Positions 1 to 10,084 of a DNA stretch of 64,000 bases are shown piece after piece. The notes under the pieces are model-generated. The model worked only from the letters and a program-made list of their open reading frames with translations. It was not told the DNA's origin and ran no database searches. The stretch spans positions 24,713 through 88,712 of the IMG/VR virus record IMGVR_UViG_3300019762_000007; one strand, written 5' to 3'. The position numbers were made by a program, and so were the translations under genes. Within the stretch, counting starts at the first letter, position 1. The number at the start of each line of letters is the position of its first letter. The stretch comes from a virus.

Positions 1-4
1 CATA

Positions 5-796
5 TTACTTTAATTCTAATTTTAATTGTTCTGTAAATGTTTTATCCTCTGCTAATTTCTCAGCTGCTTGTGTAATAGAATAACCTAAGATATTCTCTCC
101 ATGCATTACTACTCCTTCATGGGTAATAGAAACAATATTCTTATTTAAGAACTTTCTAAGTAGCACAGTGTACTTTAATAGTTTATTATCAATAAAGCTC
201 ATAAACTTATTGTAATCTGATTCCATTAAATCGCCTAATTTAGCTTCTACTCCATCTTCAGTAAGTGTTGTAGGATCAAATCCATAAGCATATAGCATAT
301 CAGATCTCTGCTCTAGCGTTAAGTTTTCAAAAGCAGCATTGGCTTTACGTCGTGCTCTACCTCTTTCATTCTCTTTCTTAACTACTTCTTCCTCTACATA
401 TAGAACATAGATAGCATTAGCATTTACATTCAAGTCATCTATACCAACTGCAACTTGTGGTTGTGCTTTAAGGAAGTTGATATAGAGATCTTCTAATGGA
501 TCATCTGAATTAAGCTCCATTACCTTACCATCTACTTTAATACAGAACATGTCCCAGTATTTTGAATTTGGTGCTAACTCTCCAGGTTTTAAATTTAACT
601 TCTGTTCAAATAGTTTCTCTGTACCAGGAATTTTAACAGTCCTCCCTTTATCATCTTTACCTTCTGTGTCGCAAGTTAAACCTGTATTAGGTCTACCATG
701 TTTATCAATAGAAGGTCCAATAGAATCTTTACTTCCTCTGTACTTTAATTTTTTGACCCAAGGGTCCTCTCTTACCAATCTAAACTTGTAAATCAT
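5..796 (-). CDS. Hypothetical virion-type protein downstream of MCP
   Basis: A 263-residue protein whose family I do not recognise. It is the next gene after the major capsid protein in the leftward head operon, so a structural or assembly role is likely by position only. The sequence is soluble, with a charged stretch around residues 138-150 (KKENERGRARRK) and no membrane segment. Its stop codon is followed after one base by an ATG on the same strand at positions 3-1, so another gene of the same operon probably begins at the window edge. A TATATTTG box lies 22 bases upstream of its start. Confidence 0.6.
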   Translation of the reverse strand: MIYKFRLVREDPWVKKLKYRGSKDSIGPSIDKHGRPNTGLTCDTEGKDDKGRTVKIPGTEKLFEQKLNLKPGELAPNSKYWDMFCIKVDGKVMELNSDDPLEDLYINFLKAQPQVAVGIDDLNVNANAIYVLYVEEEVVKKENERGRARRKANAAFENLTLEQRSDMLYAYGFDPTTLTEDGVEAKLGDLMESDYNKFMSFIDNKLLKYTVLLRKFLNKNIVSITHEGVVMHGENILGYSITQAAEKLAEDKTFTEQLKLELK

Positions 797-817
797 ATTT
801 AATTAATTTAATTTCCT

Positions 818-825
818 CAAATATA
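818..825 (-). promoter_or_regulatory. Possible -7 box (TATATTTG)
   Basis: TATATTTG on the minus strand matches the Bacteroidetes -7 consensus TAnnTTTG and sits 22 bases before the start of the 263-residue gene, just after the MCP terminator. No good TTTG is seen at the -33 spacing, so this is a weak call. Confidence 0.35.
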
Positions 826-845
826 CAATAATTTCTAGTAACAAT

Positions 846-878
846 AAAAAAAGAGTTGCAGTTTTTAGTCTGCAACTC
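846..878 (-). terminator. Rho-independent terminator after MCP
   Basis: On the minus strand a perfect 9-bp stem GAGTTGCAG/CTGCAACTC with an 8-base loop is followed directly by seven T. It lies 60 bases past the MCP stop codon and would separate the abundant MCP message from the next gene. Confidence 0.8.
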
Positions 879-937
879 CTGAAATTAAATATTAGATATA
901 GTTGTTGATTGATCTTCTCTAATTAAGATACTAGTTC

Positions 938-2395
938 TTAAAAATTACCGCCTACCATTACCAATTCTCCGCATGATGTAGGATCTTGTACTTGAATACC
1001 GATCTCTGCAAGCATATGAACCTTGTAACCGTCGAATCCAGAAGAACCCATAATAGAGATTGACTTCTTAACTCCAGAAGGAGACATAGAACCGCCCTCA
1101 TACCACATTACAGTCTCACTATCTCTTTTGGCTACTTTACGAATATTAGCTTTACCATTGATAGTGCCAAAGTTCATGAAAGTGATACGGTAAGACTCAA
1201 TTGGACGACCTGATACAGGGTGTAATTTGCGGTTACGAATAGTATCGTCATAAGGAGCAAATTCTTTCATTGCCAAGTTGATACCATTAATAAACTCTAC
1301 ACGTTTATAATGACCAGTTAGTAACAAGTCGGAACCAGAACCTCCAATAAACTTAGTATCGTTCACCGTAATACCCATAAGAGCAGTATACTCCTTCATG
1401 GCTTTACTGAACTCAGACATACCCATTTTACCAGTTAAGCCTACAAAGTTATGATTACCACCACCTTGTGAAGCATTATAAGAAAGCTCCATTAAGAAAT
1501 CTTCTAATAACTCATAAGTAAGTTTAGCATAGAAACGCTTATTTGCTGGACTAATTTGTTGACGGAAACCAGCACCAGTATAAACAGGTCTTTGGTTTTC
1601 ACCCATTAATTTGACTCTACCTTGTGCATCAGAGTTATAAGTAGATATCAAAAGCATACGGTCAATTTCTTGATACCATTGTGCCATAGCAGTCCACTCT
1701 AACAATTGAGTAAAATAACGTGTTTTCTTAGAACCGTCTGGCGAATATAGTTCGATAACCATAACATCAGTAGCAGCAGAACGAGTAATGCTATATTGCT
1801 TACGAATAGTAGTAAGTCTATTTTCCAGAGTCATAGGAGCTTGGAAGTCTGTTCCACCTCCGTCAGTTGATCCTTCAGAAACAGTAGAATAGTCTTTAGA
1901 GAAAGCACCACCTAGGTTAAAGTTTGAAGCAGCATACCATTTATCATTATCTGCTAGAGTAGGTACAATAGTATAAATAAAATCAATACCATTACTACGA
2001 ACTGCTTGTACACGGTACTGGTTACCATCGTTATCTACAATGTTATCAGTAACTTTGAAAAAGTCTTCTGCAAAACGAACCATAATAGGTGTTTGTCCTT
2101 TACCAGGATTCGCTGTAATATTTATTGGTGCTCCAGAGATTTCAATAACACGACCATCTTGCCCATGAAGGTCCCACTTGTACGTATTACTATTAATATA
2201 CTTAGTATTACCGACACCGCCTGTCAAGGCTGCAATAACACTTTCTCCTGTTGTACCAAAAGCATAAGCAAGAACAGATTCAAACTGTTCTGGTTTTGTT
2301 AAGTACAAATTACTTAGGTGAGATGCTTCAGTCATTCCAGTAGGAATAGCTCTCAACTTATGTAATTGTAACGGGCTAACTGTTGTTTGTTTCAT
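938..2395 (-). CDS. Major capsid protein (HK97-fold, crAss-like)
   Basis: A 485-residue protein placed two genes after the portal and directly after an acidic scaffold-like gene, which is the usual place for the shell protein. Its length fits crAss-like major capsid proteins (about 490 residues). No membrane segment; even composition with many Gly and aromatic residues; C-terminus near CGELVMVGGNF. It has its own terminator downstream, as expected for a highly expressed gene. The call rests on context, size and composition; I could not align it. Codons differ slightly from its neighbours (more C- and G-ending), consistent with strong expression. Confidence 0.72.
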   Translation of the reverse strand: MKQTTVSPLQLHKLRAIPTGMTEASHLSNLYLTKPEQFESVLAYAFGTTGESVIAALTGGVGNTKYINSNTYKWDLHGQDGRVIEISGAPINITANPGKGQTPIMVRFAEDFFKVTDNIVDNDGNQYRVQAVRSNGIDFIYTIVPTLADNDKWYAASNFNLGGAFSKDYSTVSEGSTDGGGTDFQAPMTLENRLTTIRKQYSITRSAATDVMVIELYSPDGSKKTRYFTQLLEWTAMAQWYQEIDRMLLISTYNSDAQGRVKLMGENQRPVYTGAGFRQQISPANKRFYAKLTYELLEDFLMELSYNASQGGGNHNFVGLTGKMGMSEFSKAMKEYTALMGITVNDTKFIGGSGSDLLLTGHYKRVEFINGINLAMKEFAPYDDTIRNRKLHPVSGRPIESYRITFMNFGTINGKANIRKVAKRDSETVMWYEGGSMSPSGVKKSISIMGSSGFDGYKVHMLAEIGIQVQDPTSCGELVMVGGNF

Positions 2396-2414
2396 TATTA
2401 TTATAATTTAAAAT

Positions 2415-3413
2415 TTAGTCTTCAATTGTTATCTGTCTATCAAAGAAAGAACCTTCTGGAACTCCTTTACTTTCAGTAACAGTTCTTCTAGTTGTAAGTC
2501 CAGTATTGTGTTTTGGATCAGCTTTTGAGAAGAACTTTCTAGTTTCTCTGACAGCTTCTGTCTTAGCCTTTCTATCAACAGTACCTTTATCGACACCTAG
2601 ATATGACAAATATAAGAGTTTAAGCCTATTTTCCTCTGTATTTTGAAGTTCTGCCTGAGTTTTTCCATCTTTTACTGGCTTAAACAGGAAATCAACAAAA
2701 CCTTTTTTAGATTCAGGTGTCATATCATATCCTGCAAGTTTGTCTAATTTCATAATATTAGACTTTACTTCATCTACATATTCTGCCTCAGCCTTTAATT
2801 CAGCTTCTTTTTGTGCCGCTATCTGAGTCTCTTCAAGTTTACTTAGATATTTCTGTGCGACTTTAGCTTCTTTCTCTCCTTTGTCAAGCTCTAGCATCTC
2901 AGTAATCTTCTCCTCTGCCTCTTCTGGATCATATCCAGTTGATTCGTAATAAGCTTTAAGCAAAGTTCTTTGATTCTCTTCTGAACTAATATCCATAGAG
3001 CCAAATGATCCTACTTCCTCTGTTTCTATAGTAGACATATTAGCCATTAGATTTTCATAATGAGCTTTTATTGCCTTAGTATTATCCTTCAGCATCTCTT
3101 TGAATCCTTTAGGTGTAGGCTCATACTCCTTACCATCTTCTAGAAAGATCAATTCCTCTTCATGTAAAGTATTAGCGATATCCTCAAATATTTCAATACT
3201 ATCTAGCTCTTCTGGAGTTTCTACCGTACCATCTTCTACTACAACTTCGTCTACTAAAACTTCTTCAGTTGTTTTTGTAACTTCTTCTGTAGCTTCTTCC
3301 GCTACTACTACGTCTTCTACTTCAACAGTATCTTCTACTATCTCTGTGTTTTCAACACTCTCTGTAGGTACTTCAAAGTCCCCAAAGAATGTATTAAATG
3401 TTTCATTTGCCAT
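2415..3413 (-). CDS. Scaffold-like acidic capsid-assembly protein
   Basis: A 332-residue very acidic protein. Residues 15-75 are a run of Glu, Val and Thr (for example EDTVEVEDVVVAEEATEEV) and residues about 165-225 look like a charged coiled coil (EAKVAQKYLSKLEE, AQKEAELKAEAEY). The C-terminus is basic and ends in a short TTRRTVTESKG segment. Extended acidic coiled-coil proteins encoded between portal and major capsid protein are normally scaffolds, with a basic tail that touches the capsid protein. The function is inferred from position and composition. Confidence 0.55.
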   Translation of the reverse strand: MANETFNTFFGDFEVPTESVENTEIVEDTVEVEDVVVAEEATEEVTKTTEEVLVDEVVVEDGTVETPEELDSIEIFEDIANTLHEEELIFLEDGKEYEPTPKGFKEMLKDNTKAIKAHYENLMANMSTIETEEVGSFGSMDISSEENQRTLLKAYYESTGYDPEEAEEKITEMLELDKGEKEAKVAQKYLSKLEETQIAAQKEAELKAEAEYVDEVKSNIMKLDKLAGYDMTPESKKGFVDFLFKPVKDGKTQAELQNTEENRLKLLYLSYLGVDKGTVDRKAKTEAVRETRKFFSKADPKHNTGLTTRRTVTESKGVPEGSFFDRQITIED

Positions 3414-3426
3414 CTTTTATCTATAT

Positions 3427-5877
3427 TTAATTTTTACTAGGGTTGGGTTTGTTTTTAGCTATCTCAACCTTAGATTTAATATCTTCTCTTTTAACTTGTA
3501 TATCCTCTGAATGTTGTTTATCCTCTATACTTATCTTATGTTTATCCAAATCAATTTTATTGTTAGAGTCCTGTAAAGATAGTTGTTTTTCTAGAACAAG
3601 CAATTCTTTAGCGTGCTCAAATTTCAATTCTTCTCTAGCATCTTCTCTATCATCTGCCATTTGTTGTAAAGCATCTGCTCTATCTAAGGCTTCTTGCGCT
3701 GCTTGTTGCTCTGCTTCAGCTTGTTGTTGCGCTTGCTGCTCTCTAGATTCTACATTACTTACAAGTATACTTGTCTTTTCAGAAAGAGATTTAGTGTTGA
3801 TTGACTGTGCCAAGTCTTTTAAATTTGCTACTCCTTGTTGTATAGCCACGTTTAAAGCTTCATCTAGTTTGTCTAATTTCTCTCCATCTTCAACAGAGTT
3901 AGATACATAAACCCCTAAAGTAGAAGTATTAAGCAGGTAGTGGTCTAGTTTGATTGTCTCAGATGTTAAGCTATCTGTTACATACTCTAATACATCTGTA
4001 TCTACATAAGCAATCTTTGCTGCTTCCAGCATATAGTTAAGAACTTCTTCTTTAAACATGTCGTGCATGTAGAATAGAGATCTTGTAACATTAGTAGACT
4101 GTATAATAGCTCTTTGTGCTCCAGTAGCTGTCTCTGACCTTCCTATATCTCCCTCTCTTTGTGGTGATACCCCTGTTATTGCTCTAATCTGTTCTTCAAG
4201 TTTACTAAGTATTTGCATATATTCTCCAACTATATTGGACAAAGACATGTCAATTGAGTTAAACTGATTAAACTTAGCTATAGAATTAGGATCTCCCTGT
4301 CTTCCTTCTTCTTGTGAATTAATCCAAGCAACACCAAGGTTATCAAAGTGATACATCCACTGGTCTACTGACCACCCTAAAGATTTAGGAAGTTGTGCCA
4401 CGTCCATAATGAACTTTTTACCTTTAGCCTTAGCCAATTCTAATTCAAGTCTATACCAAACAATAAGGTAAAATATTTGATGAGGTTTAATTAAGTCTAC
4501 TATACTAGTAGGTTTAGAATTAAGTTTATTATGAACTATTCCTACATAAGGTAAATAAGGTAACTGGTTTTCTAAAGGTCTTATGTTAATATAAATATCA
4601 CCACATTTATGCCCTTCCCAGATTTCCCATATCCACTCCCACTTAACAGTTGCTCCAATCTCACTTAACTCTTTTGGCATTACATAAGTATCTTCTACAG
4701 TATCAAGTACTTCCTCTCCAGATAGTGGATCAATATATCTAAGTTCCCCTACTTTTCTGAGAGATCTCCAACATACAGTATCAACTTTAATATAATTAGG
4801 TCTATCGTTACTAGAATTAATTCTACTCATGGAATTAAATTCATAGGCAAATCCTAATTGATCGCCTGTTCCAAAAGAAGATATATTTCCTTCTTCAATT
4901 CTTTGAATTTCACTGTCACTTAAATACTCTCCAAATTCGTCTAGAATCGTACCTACGCTTAACCATCTCTCTTCTCTAAACCAGTTGGCTTTGTGTATAA
5001 ATGGTGTATCATTATCTAAATCATAATCTATATGAAGTAAATTTACATTTCTAGTACTTACTTTATCCTTATCTACTGTAATTTTGATAATTTCTTCAGC
5101 ACCAATAATAGCATCATTTAGAGCTACAGAGAATTTATACTTAAGTTTCTCCTCTCTTGACATGTATTCTATCAATCTATTACATGCAATTTCAGATGGA
5201 TGTGCATATTTAGTAGACATCTGTTCTTGTATTACAGCTGATAAAGCCTCAAAATCAGGGTTTTGTACATCTTCTTCCTGAACTGGTTGTTCTTGTCCCT
5301 CTAAATCAAAAGGTTTTGGTGCTTTCTCTTCTGGTACCATTCCTTGAGCAACCCTGAATTTATTATAACTGTCAAAAATTTTATCCTCTGACTCTGATTC
5401 ATTAGGATTAATTAATGGTGGAGTATCAACAGATGTACCATTGGGTTTTGGAAAAGCTTTATTTAGTTGCTCAATAGCAGCATCTAAAATGGCCCTAGAT
5501 TTCTTCTGGCGTTTCTCTGATATAATAGTACCATTTACTGCGACAGCAGAAAAGGCAAAAGGAAGTTTAAGCTCTTCTCCTACTAGTGCACTGATTTGTG
5601 ACCTTATAATATTATACCCACGCATCCTAGCAGGAGCCTCTCCCTCAGATCTACCAGAATTATAAGGATCTAGAATATATTTAAAATCTATATTCTCGTA
5701 GTTAGAGTTAACTAAATCATAATTATCCTCTTTATCTTGCCTATTAGTTCTACCATACTTATTAGTCGTACTAGCAGATGCTATAATAGCGTCTACGTTC
5801 TCATGTTTCCATGTGTCAGTTTTCTTGCTACTGTGTATCCTCTGTTTTGGTAATGTTAATTTAAACTGTTGTTGCAT
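3427..5877 (-). CDS. Portal protein
   Basis: An 816-residue protein between TerL (34-base gap) and the scaffold-like gene. It forms the dodecameric ring through which DNA enters the head. The long alpha/beta core (residues about 60-650) is followed by a Gln/Ala/Glu-rich coiled coil (about 700-800: AEAEQQAAQEALDRADALQQ), which fits a portal barrel or an extended C-terminal helix. The size is within the range of crAss-like portals. A motif typical of such portals is GVSPQREGDIGRSETATGAQ around residues 570-590. A TATATTTG box (5903-5896) lies just upstream, but without a clear -33 element. Confidence 0.75.
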   Translation of the reverse strand: MQQQFKLTLPKQRIHSSKKTDTWKHENVDAIIASASTTNKYGRTNRQDKEDNYDLVNSNYENIDFKYILDPYNSGRSEGEAPARMRGYNIIRSQISALVGEELKLPFAFSAVAVNGTIISEKRQKKSRAILDAAIEQLNKAFPKPNGTSVDTPPLINPNESESEDKIFDSYNKFRVAQGMVPEEKAPKPFDLEGQEQPVQEEDVQNPDFEALSAVIQEQMSTKYAHPSEIACNRLIEYMSREEKLKYKFSVALNDAIIGAEEIIKITVDKDKVSTRNVNLLHIDYDLDNDTPFIHKANWFREERWLSVGTILDEFGEYLSDSEIQRIEEGNISSFGTGDQLGFAYEFNSMSRINSSNDRPNYIKVDTVCWRSLRKVGELRYIDPLSGEEVLDTVEDTYVMPKELSEIGATVKWEWIWEIWEGHKCGDIYINIRPLENQLPYLPYVGIVHNKLNSKPTSIVDLIKPHQIFYLIVWYRLELELAKAKGKKFIMDVAQLPKSLGWSVDQWMYHFDNLGVAWINSQEEGRQGDPNSIAKFNQFNSIDMSLSNIVGEYMQILSKLEEQIRAITGVSPQREGDIGRSETATGAQRAIIQSTNVTRSLFYMHDMFKEEVLNYMLEAAKIAYVDTDVLEYVTDSLTSETIKLDHYLLNTSTLGVYVSNSVEDGEKLDKLDEALNVAIQQGVANLKDLAQSINTKSLSEKTSILVSNVESREQQAQQQAEAEQQAAQEALDRADALQQMADDREDAREELKFEHAKELLVLEKQLSLQDSNNKIDLDKHKISIEDKQHSEDIQVKREDIKSKVEIAKNKPNPSKN

Positions 5878-5911
5878 ATCTTTATTTTATTTTAACAAAT
5901 ATAGTAATTAA

Positions 5912-8900
5912 TTAAAACAACTTTCTAGTAAAGAACGAATCTACTCTAGTTATGTCTTCTTTTTTCTCTACTACTATTCTATGCATCTGCTGTTTCTGTA
6001 TAATACATAGCATCATTGCAATAACACGGTCAAAGTTTCCAGTAGCATTATAAGTAGCTAACTCAGTTAAAAGTCCTACAGAGTAAATCCTATGTAAGTT
6101 TTTTACACCATCTCCTGCATCTGTAAGTAGCCAATCTCTAAGATAAATCTCAGCCTCTTCTTTTACATTCTTATTCATATGTTGACCGAGCTGTCTATTT
6201 ACTTTAGAATCTACATTTGCTTTAAGTACAGTTGGTGTAGGTGCGAGGTACTGTAAACTATTGTGAGATTCAAAGTAAGATTTAATATTCATCTTCTCGT
6301 TCTCATATAAACAAGTACCATACATATTATAATATACTAATAATCTTCTACAAGTTTCATAGAAGTCTCTAGCTAATGCAGGTCTTGCTGTGTATTCCGC
6401 TACTATCTGATCGTACCCTGATCCTCCTACACATTGCCTCTTCATAATAAAGATAGACCCTAAAGAAACAGAAGTTGCTGCTTTGTCTTGGTCATAAGGG
6501 TCACAGTTATGGTGTGATATGCCTTTAGATAGATATGTATGAGTCTCACATTCTAAGTTATAGACGGGTCCAGTATAAGTAGATTTAGTTACGTCTTTAA
6601 CCTGAAAGTATATGTATTCTAAGTCATTGCTAATAAAGCAGCCCATTTTAGGCTCCTTTCTAATAGTAACTATATCTTGTATTTTAGCTAATTTTATGTT
6701 CTTGTTATTATTTATACCTATTTGTAACTTAATCGTACTATGATGACTAAGTCTTAAGTGATATGTTTCACCAGTTATAGAATTTAAACTATTTATAGTA
6801 GCTGTTCCTGCTTTTCTTAAAAGGTTAATACTGCTGACTATACCTACACTAAATAATATATCTTGAATATCTTCTAGCAATTCTAGACTAATGCTAACAA
6901 ATTCTGTTATAGAATAGCCATTTGTATGTGTTGATATACATCCGTCAGAGTCTAAGTACCCTTCTAACAGTTTGAATTTAAAGTCCTCTTTTATATATTT
7001 AATACTCTCAGATATGTGTTTACCTTTTGCACCTTTTCCAAAAATAGAAGACAAGAAGCGAGATATACCCTCATGAGAGAAGGAGACTTCTACACAATTT
7101 TCTCTAGTTCTACTGTTAGCTGACTTTCTAAATAAATTCTCGATAACAGATTTAAGTCTTTCAATAGTATATAATTCTGTAGCATTAAGTGCTACAGATA
7201 CCCTGTTTCTACCTTTATCACACCAACCATCTCCTAACCACAATCCTACAAACCACCAAAAGTCGTCAGACTCTAGCATCTCTTCTGGGATATAGTGTAT
7301 ATTTAAAGGCTTTACTTTTCTATAAATATTAGGAAACTTAGACCACTGTCCCACAGTTACATCCTTAGCTTCTACATAATCAAAACTAAATAAAGACTCG
7401 TCTATAGTTTTATCTGATCTATAAGGAGTATTACTAACATATATAGGATGCTCCTCTGTAAAATTAGTTGTTCTAAATGTGTTAGACATTTTGAATCTGT
7501 AAGTAGGATGCTCAACTTTATTACGTATTTGTAGATTTATTATACTAATCTCTTCCCCATCTTTATTAATTAACTTATCATCTAAAGAGACCTCTTCTAT
7601 TGATTTCAATCCTGAAGTAGTTATAACCTTTTCACCAGGTGTTAGGCACCCACCCATATACATTCCGTATCCTGCTTCTGGTGTTGGGTGTTCCCATATT
7701 TGGACTGCTCCTGTGTTATCTGCATCAGGTTTTACAGGGTAACCACAAACTTGTAGTTTACCAGAAGTATCAGGTACGAAGTTTACCTTCCCTTCTGCGG
7801 TGGTAATTAGTTCTCCAATCTGTCCTTTTATCTCACCGTCTAAAGAGGCATTTACATAGCCTAATTGGGCACGTAAGTCCGCAACTGGCATAATACTACC
7901 TCCAGCTACTAAGAAGGCCTCTCCGGGGAATATAGGACGCTGTGTAAGCTCGTCATTATATGCTTTCTTATTATTAGCTTTAGCTTTAACTTCTCTAGCT
8001 CTTAATATATAATAAATAGCTGCTTTGTAATCTGTATTACCAAGTTCGTCTTTATACTGGTTGAGTCCCATCCAAGCAGGAATAAACAAGCCAATCTCTT
8101 TATCTGTCTCACCATAGTGATCCTTTCGGGCTACACATGCCCAAGCTCTAGGGTCATAGAATACAGAATAGATAGCTAAACTAGCTCCTCCGTCCATATC
8201 ACCTCCAGTACCTGTCATCCATAATCCTCCAAACTTCTCTCCACCTGCTACCATACACTCTCCTAGCTGTCCCATAGCCCCTAATAGATTATACATTAAA
8301 CCTATCTCGTCTAGAACTCCGAATATATAGCGGTTACCATTACCAGCAAATATATTAGCGTCAAAAGATCTATGTTGGATATTAGATTTAGTACCTTTAA
8401 ATTTCCATGTTCCACCTTCTTTAACTTTATACTCATGTCTAAAAGGATTCTTTCCGTTCCCACAGTCTAGGGAACCAGCTGTAAGCCTAGAGAAAGGGCT
8501 AGGGTAAGTTATAGATCCTACACTTTGAGACCCTACCATTTCCTCCATACCAAGTTTGAACTTTGATACAGTATCACCAGAATACTTAGAGTCAATAGCA
8601 CCTATTAATTGTTCTGCTGTAGGAGGCTTCCCTTGTGAATGGGCTAGCTTAGCAGCTTCATAAGATGTAACACCAGAAGTAATAAAGGTATATCCTACTA
8701 ATCCACTCATTGTATAAGACTTACCTACTCCTCGACTTTCGATATCGGCTAGATTAAGAGCCTCATTAAACATAAGTATTGTACCTAGAGGTTTAGTTTG
8801 GTATTCCCAAAGCATTTCATCTGCTGGTTTATACTTCTTATAAGTACCAGAAGAGGTAAGAAGGCTTTCATGTGCTCTGTCCTTGGCTCCTAGATTGCTC

Positions 8901-9349
8901 AGTCTAAACTTTAGTTCGAGTACATCTTCTTCACTCTCATTAGGATTTAGACCTTCTAGTGCTCTATGTGCTGAAAACTCATCATCTAATTCAAATCCAG
9001 AAAAACCTCGCATTTCATAATATAGATAGAATTTAATCCATTCAACGTCACGTATCTTAGGCCTTCCAATTACTTTACCTTTAATATCAGACTTATCGTC
9101 ATTAAGTTTAATACTCCAGTATTTACCATAAAAGTACATTGCTCCAGGAACCCACTTATGTAATCCTTCATGGCTTACCCAGAATCCATCATATATTCTT
9201 CTTTCTTCTTCTCTCCAATATAACTTATACTTTATTGATAAAGGATTAATAACTTGTACAGGGCCTCTAAGTACCTTATCTAAAGGTATTTTGTTTATAT
9301 ATAGAATCTTATCTATATTAATCTTACCTAAATATTCATCTACTGTCAT
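5912..9349 (-). CDS. terL: Terminase large subunit (TerL) containing an intein
   Basis: A 1145-residue precursor: 764 residues of terminase plus a 381-residue intein (568-948). The ATPase that drives DNA packaging has a variant Walker A (SRGVGKS, residues 205-211) and a Walker B (FGVLDEIG, about 343-350). The nuclease motif I (MYMGG-CDPYDQDKA) is interrupted by the intein exactly before its Cys, two residues ahead of the acidic residues. The start ATG overlaps the stop of the preceding 195-residue gene (ATGA). The gene belongs to the leftward packaging operon. Packaging needs the intein to be removed, because it sits in the nuclease active site. Confidence 0.9.
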   Translation of the reverse strand: MTVDEYLGKINIDKILYINKIPLDKVLRGPVQVINPLSIKYKLYWREEERRIYDGFWVSHEGLHKWVPGAMYFYGKYWSIKLNDDKSDIKGKVIGRPKIRDVEWIKFYLYYEMRGFSGFELDDEFSAHRALEGLNPNESEEDVLELKFRLSNLGAKDRAHESLLTSSGTYKKYKPADEMLWEYQTKPLGTILMFNEALNLADIESRGVGKSYTMSGLVGYTFITSGVTSYEAAKLAHSQGKPPTAEQLIGAIDSKYSGDTVSKFKLGMEEMVGSQSVGSITYPSPFSRLTAGSLDCGNGKNPFRHEYKVKEGGTWKFKGTKSNIQHRSFDANIFAGNGNRYIFGVLDEIGLMYNLLGAMGQLGECMVAGGEKFGGLWMTGTGGDMDGGASLAIYSVFYDPRAWACVARKDHYGETDKEIGLFIPAWMGLNQYKDELGNTDYKAAIYYILRAREVKAKANNKKAYNDELTQRPIFPGEAFLVAGGSIMPVADLRAQLGYVNASLDGEIKGQIGELITTAEGKVNFVPDTSGKLQVCGYPVKPDADNTGAVQIWEHPTPEAGYGMYMGGCLTPGEKVITTSGLKSIEEVSLDDKLINKDGEEISIINLQIRNKVEHPTYRFKMSNTFRTTNFTEEHPIYVSNTPYRSDKTIDESLFSFDYVEAKDVTVGQWSKFPNIYRKVKPLNIHYIPEEMLESDDFWWFVGLWLGDGWCDKGRNRVSVALNATELYTIERLKSVIENLFRKSANSRTRENCVEVSFSHEGISRFLSSIFGKGAKGKHISESIKYIKEDFKFKLLEGYLDSDGCISTHTNGYSITEFVSISLELLEDIQDILFSVGIVSSINLLRKAGTATINSLNSITGETYHLRLSHHSTIKLQIGINNNKNIKLAKIQDIVTIRKEPKMGCFISNDLEYIYFQVKDVTKSTYTGPVYNLECETHTYLSKGISHHNCDPYDQDKAATSVSLGSIFIMKRQCVGGSGYDQIVAEYTARPALARDFYETCRRLLVYYNMYGTCLYENEKMNIKSYFESHNSLQYLAPTPTVLKANVDSKVNRQLGQHMNKNVKEEAEIYLRDWLLTDAGDGVKNLHRIYSVGLLTELATYNATGNFDRVIAMMLCIIQKQQMHRIVVEKKEDITRVDSFFTRKLF
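6506..7648 (-). mobile_element. Intein with LAGLIDADG endonuclease in TerL
   Basis: Precursor residues 568-948 (381 aa). It begins with Cys (CLTPGEKVITTSG, splicing block A), has the block B T-x-x-H motif (TEEH, residues 631-634) and ends in ISHHN followed by Cys, so protein splicing by the standard Cys/Asn mechanism is expected. Two LAGLIDADG motifs are intact: FVGLWLGDGW (about 700-709) and LLEGYLDSDG (about 794-803), both with the metal-binding Asp, so the homing endonuclease is probably active. Splicing would restore GYGMYMGG-CDPYDQDKA. Confidence 0.93.
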
Positions 9350-9933
9350 ACCATTCCACTATCACCTAAAGAAGGAACTGCTCCTCCAAAACTGTTACTT
9401 GCACTTTGATTCTGTAACTCTGCTCTCAATTCTCTAATCTTACCATATATCTTATCAGTAGATGTGATCATAACATCTAGGTCCTTTGCAGTACCTTTAA
9501 CCAATATAGGCTTAGTACTCCCTTCTGGTACATCCCAACTGTCTAAAGAATAAGGAGTATCCCTAATAAACTTGTCTCTCTCTACTAATTTAGATTCTAT
9601 ATCTCTTAAAGACCTAGATAGTTTTGTATCTATAAAATCAATAAAGGCTTTCTTAGTTACATTCCATTCCTCGCTACTTCCTACATATTTAATAAGGTCC
9701 ATATCTACTATCGACACTGCATTCTCATATGCTTCATCTTCTGGGGCATTATATAACTCACTATCTAAATCCAAAAGTAGAGTTAGTCCCCACATTAGCT
9801 TGATACTCTTGTTCTTGTTAGTACTTCTATCTTTCTTAAATATATCTTTAAAGAAAGGGTGTGCTTTAAATACAGGAAACAGTTCCCAGAAGTCATCTGT
9901 AGCATCTCCATTAAAGGCTTCATAATATTTCAT
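9346..9933 (-). CDS. Hypothetical protein in the small-terminase position
   Basis: A 195-residue protein encoded immediately before TerL with a 4-base ATGA overlap, and itself overlapping the preceding 49-residue gene by 4 bases. Mostly helical with a charged C-terminal coiled coil (IYGKIRELRAELQNQ) and a flexible Gly/Ser tail. Small terminase subunits often sit here and have this size and shape, but I see no clear helix-turn-helix, so TerS is only a possibility. Confidence 0.55.
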   Translation of the reverse strand: MKYYEAFNGDATDDFWELFPVFKAHPFFKDIFKKDRSTNKNKSIKLMWGLTLLLDLDSELYNAPEDEAYENAVSIVDMDLIKYVGSSEEWNVTKKAFIDFIDTKLSRSLRDIESKLVERDKFIRDTPYSLDSWDVPEGSTKPILVKGTAKDLDVMITSTDKIYGKIRELRAELQNQSASNSFGGAVPSLGDSGMV

Positions 9934-10079
9934 ATCTCAAACATTTTATCTAAATCGTGCATTGTAATTGGGTCCTCTAGACCATCTCCTACAGCTACCA
10001 ACCATTCAGCCATTTCCTCAGGCTTTGGATCATATAGCTCTAAGACAAATCCACCCATTTGAACTTTTATTATTTCCAT
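9930..10079 (-). CDS. Small conserved-looking protein, 49 aa
   Basis: A 49-residue open frame starting MEIIKVQMGGFVLELYD and ending DLDKMFEI. Its TGA overlaps the ATG of the next gene (ATGA), and its start lies 47 bases after the upstream gene, so it fits the translationally coupled chain of the packaging operon. Acidic and soluble. Function unknown. The overlap on one side and the filled gap make it likely to be real. Confidence 0.6.
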   Translation of the reverse strand: MEIIKVQMGGFVLELYDPKPEEMAEWLVAVGDGLEDPITMHDLDKMFEI

Positions 10080-10084
10080 ATAAG

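Noticed and set aside
3100-3910. Plus-strand Ser-rich frames opposite the scaffold and portal genes
   Set aside because: They are shadows of the Glu/Gln-rich minus-strand coding sequence.
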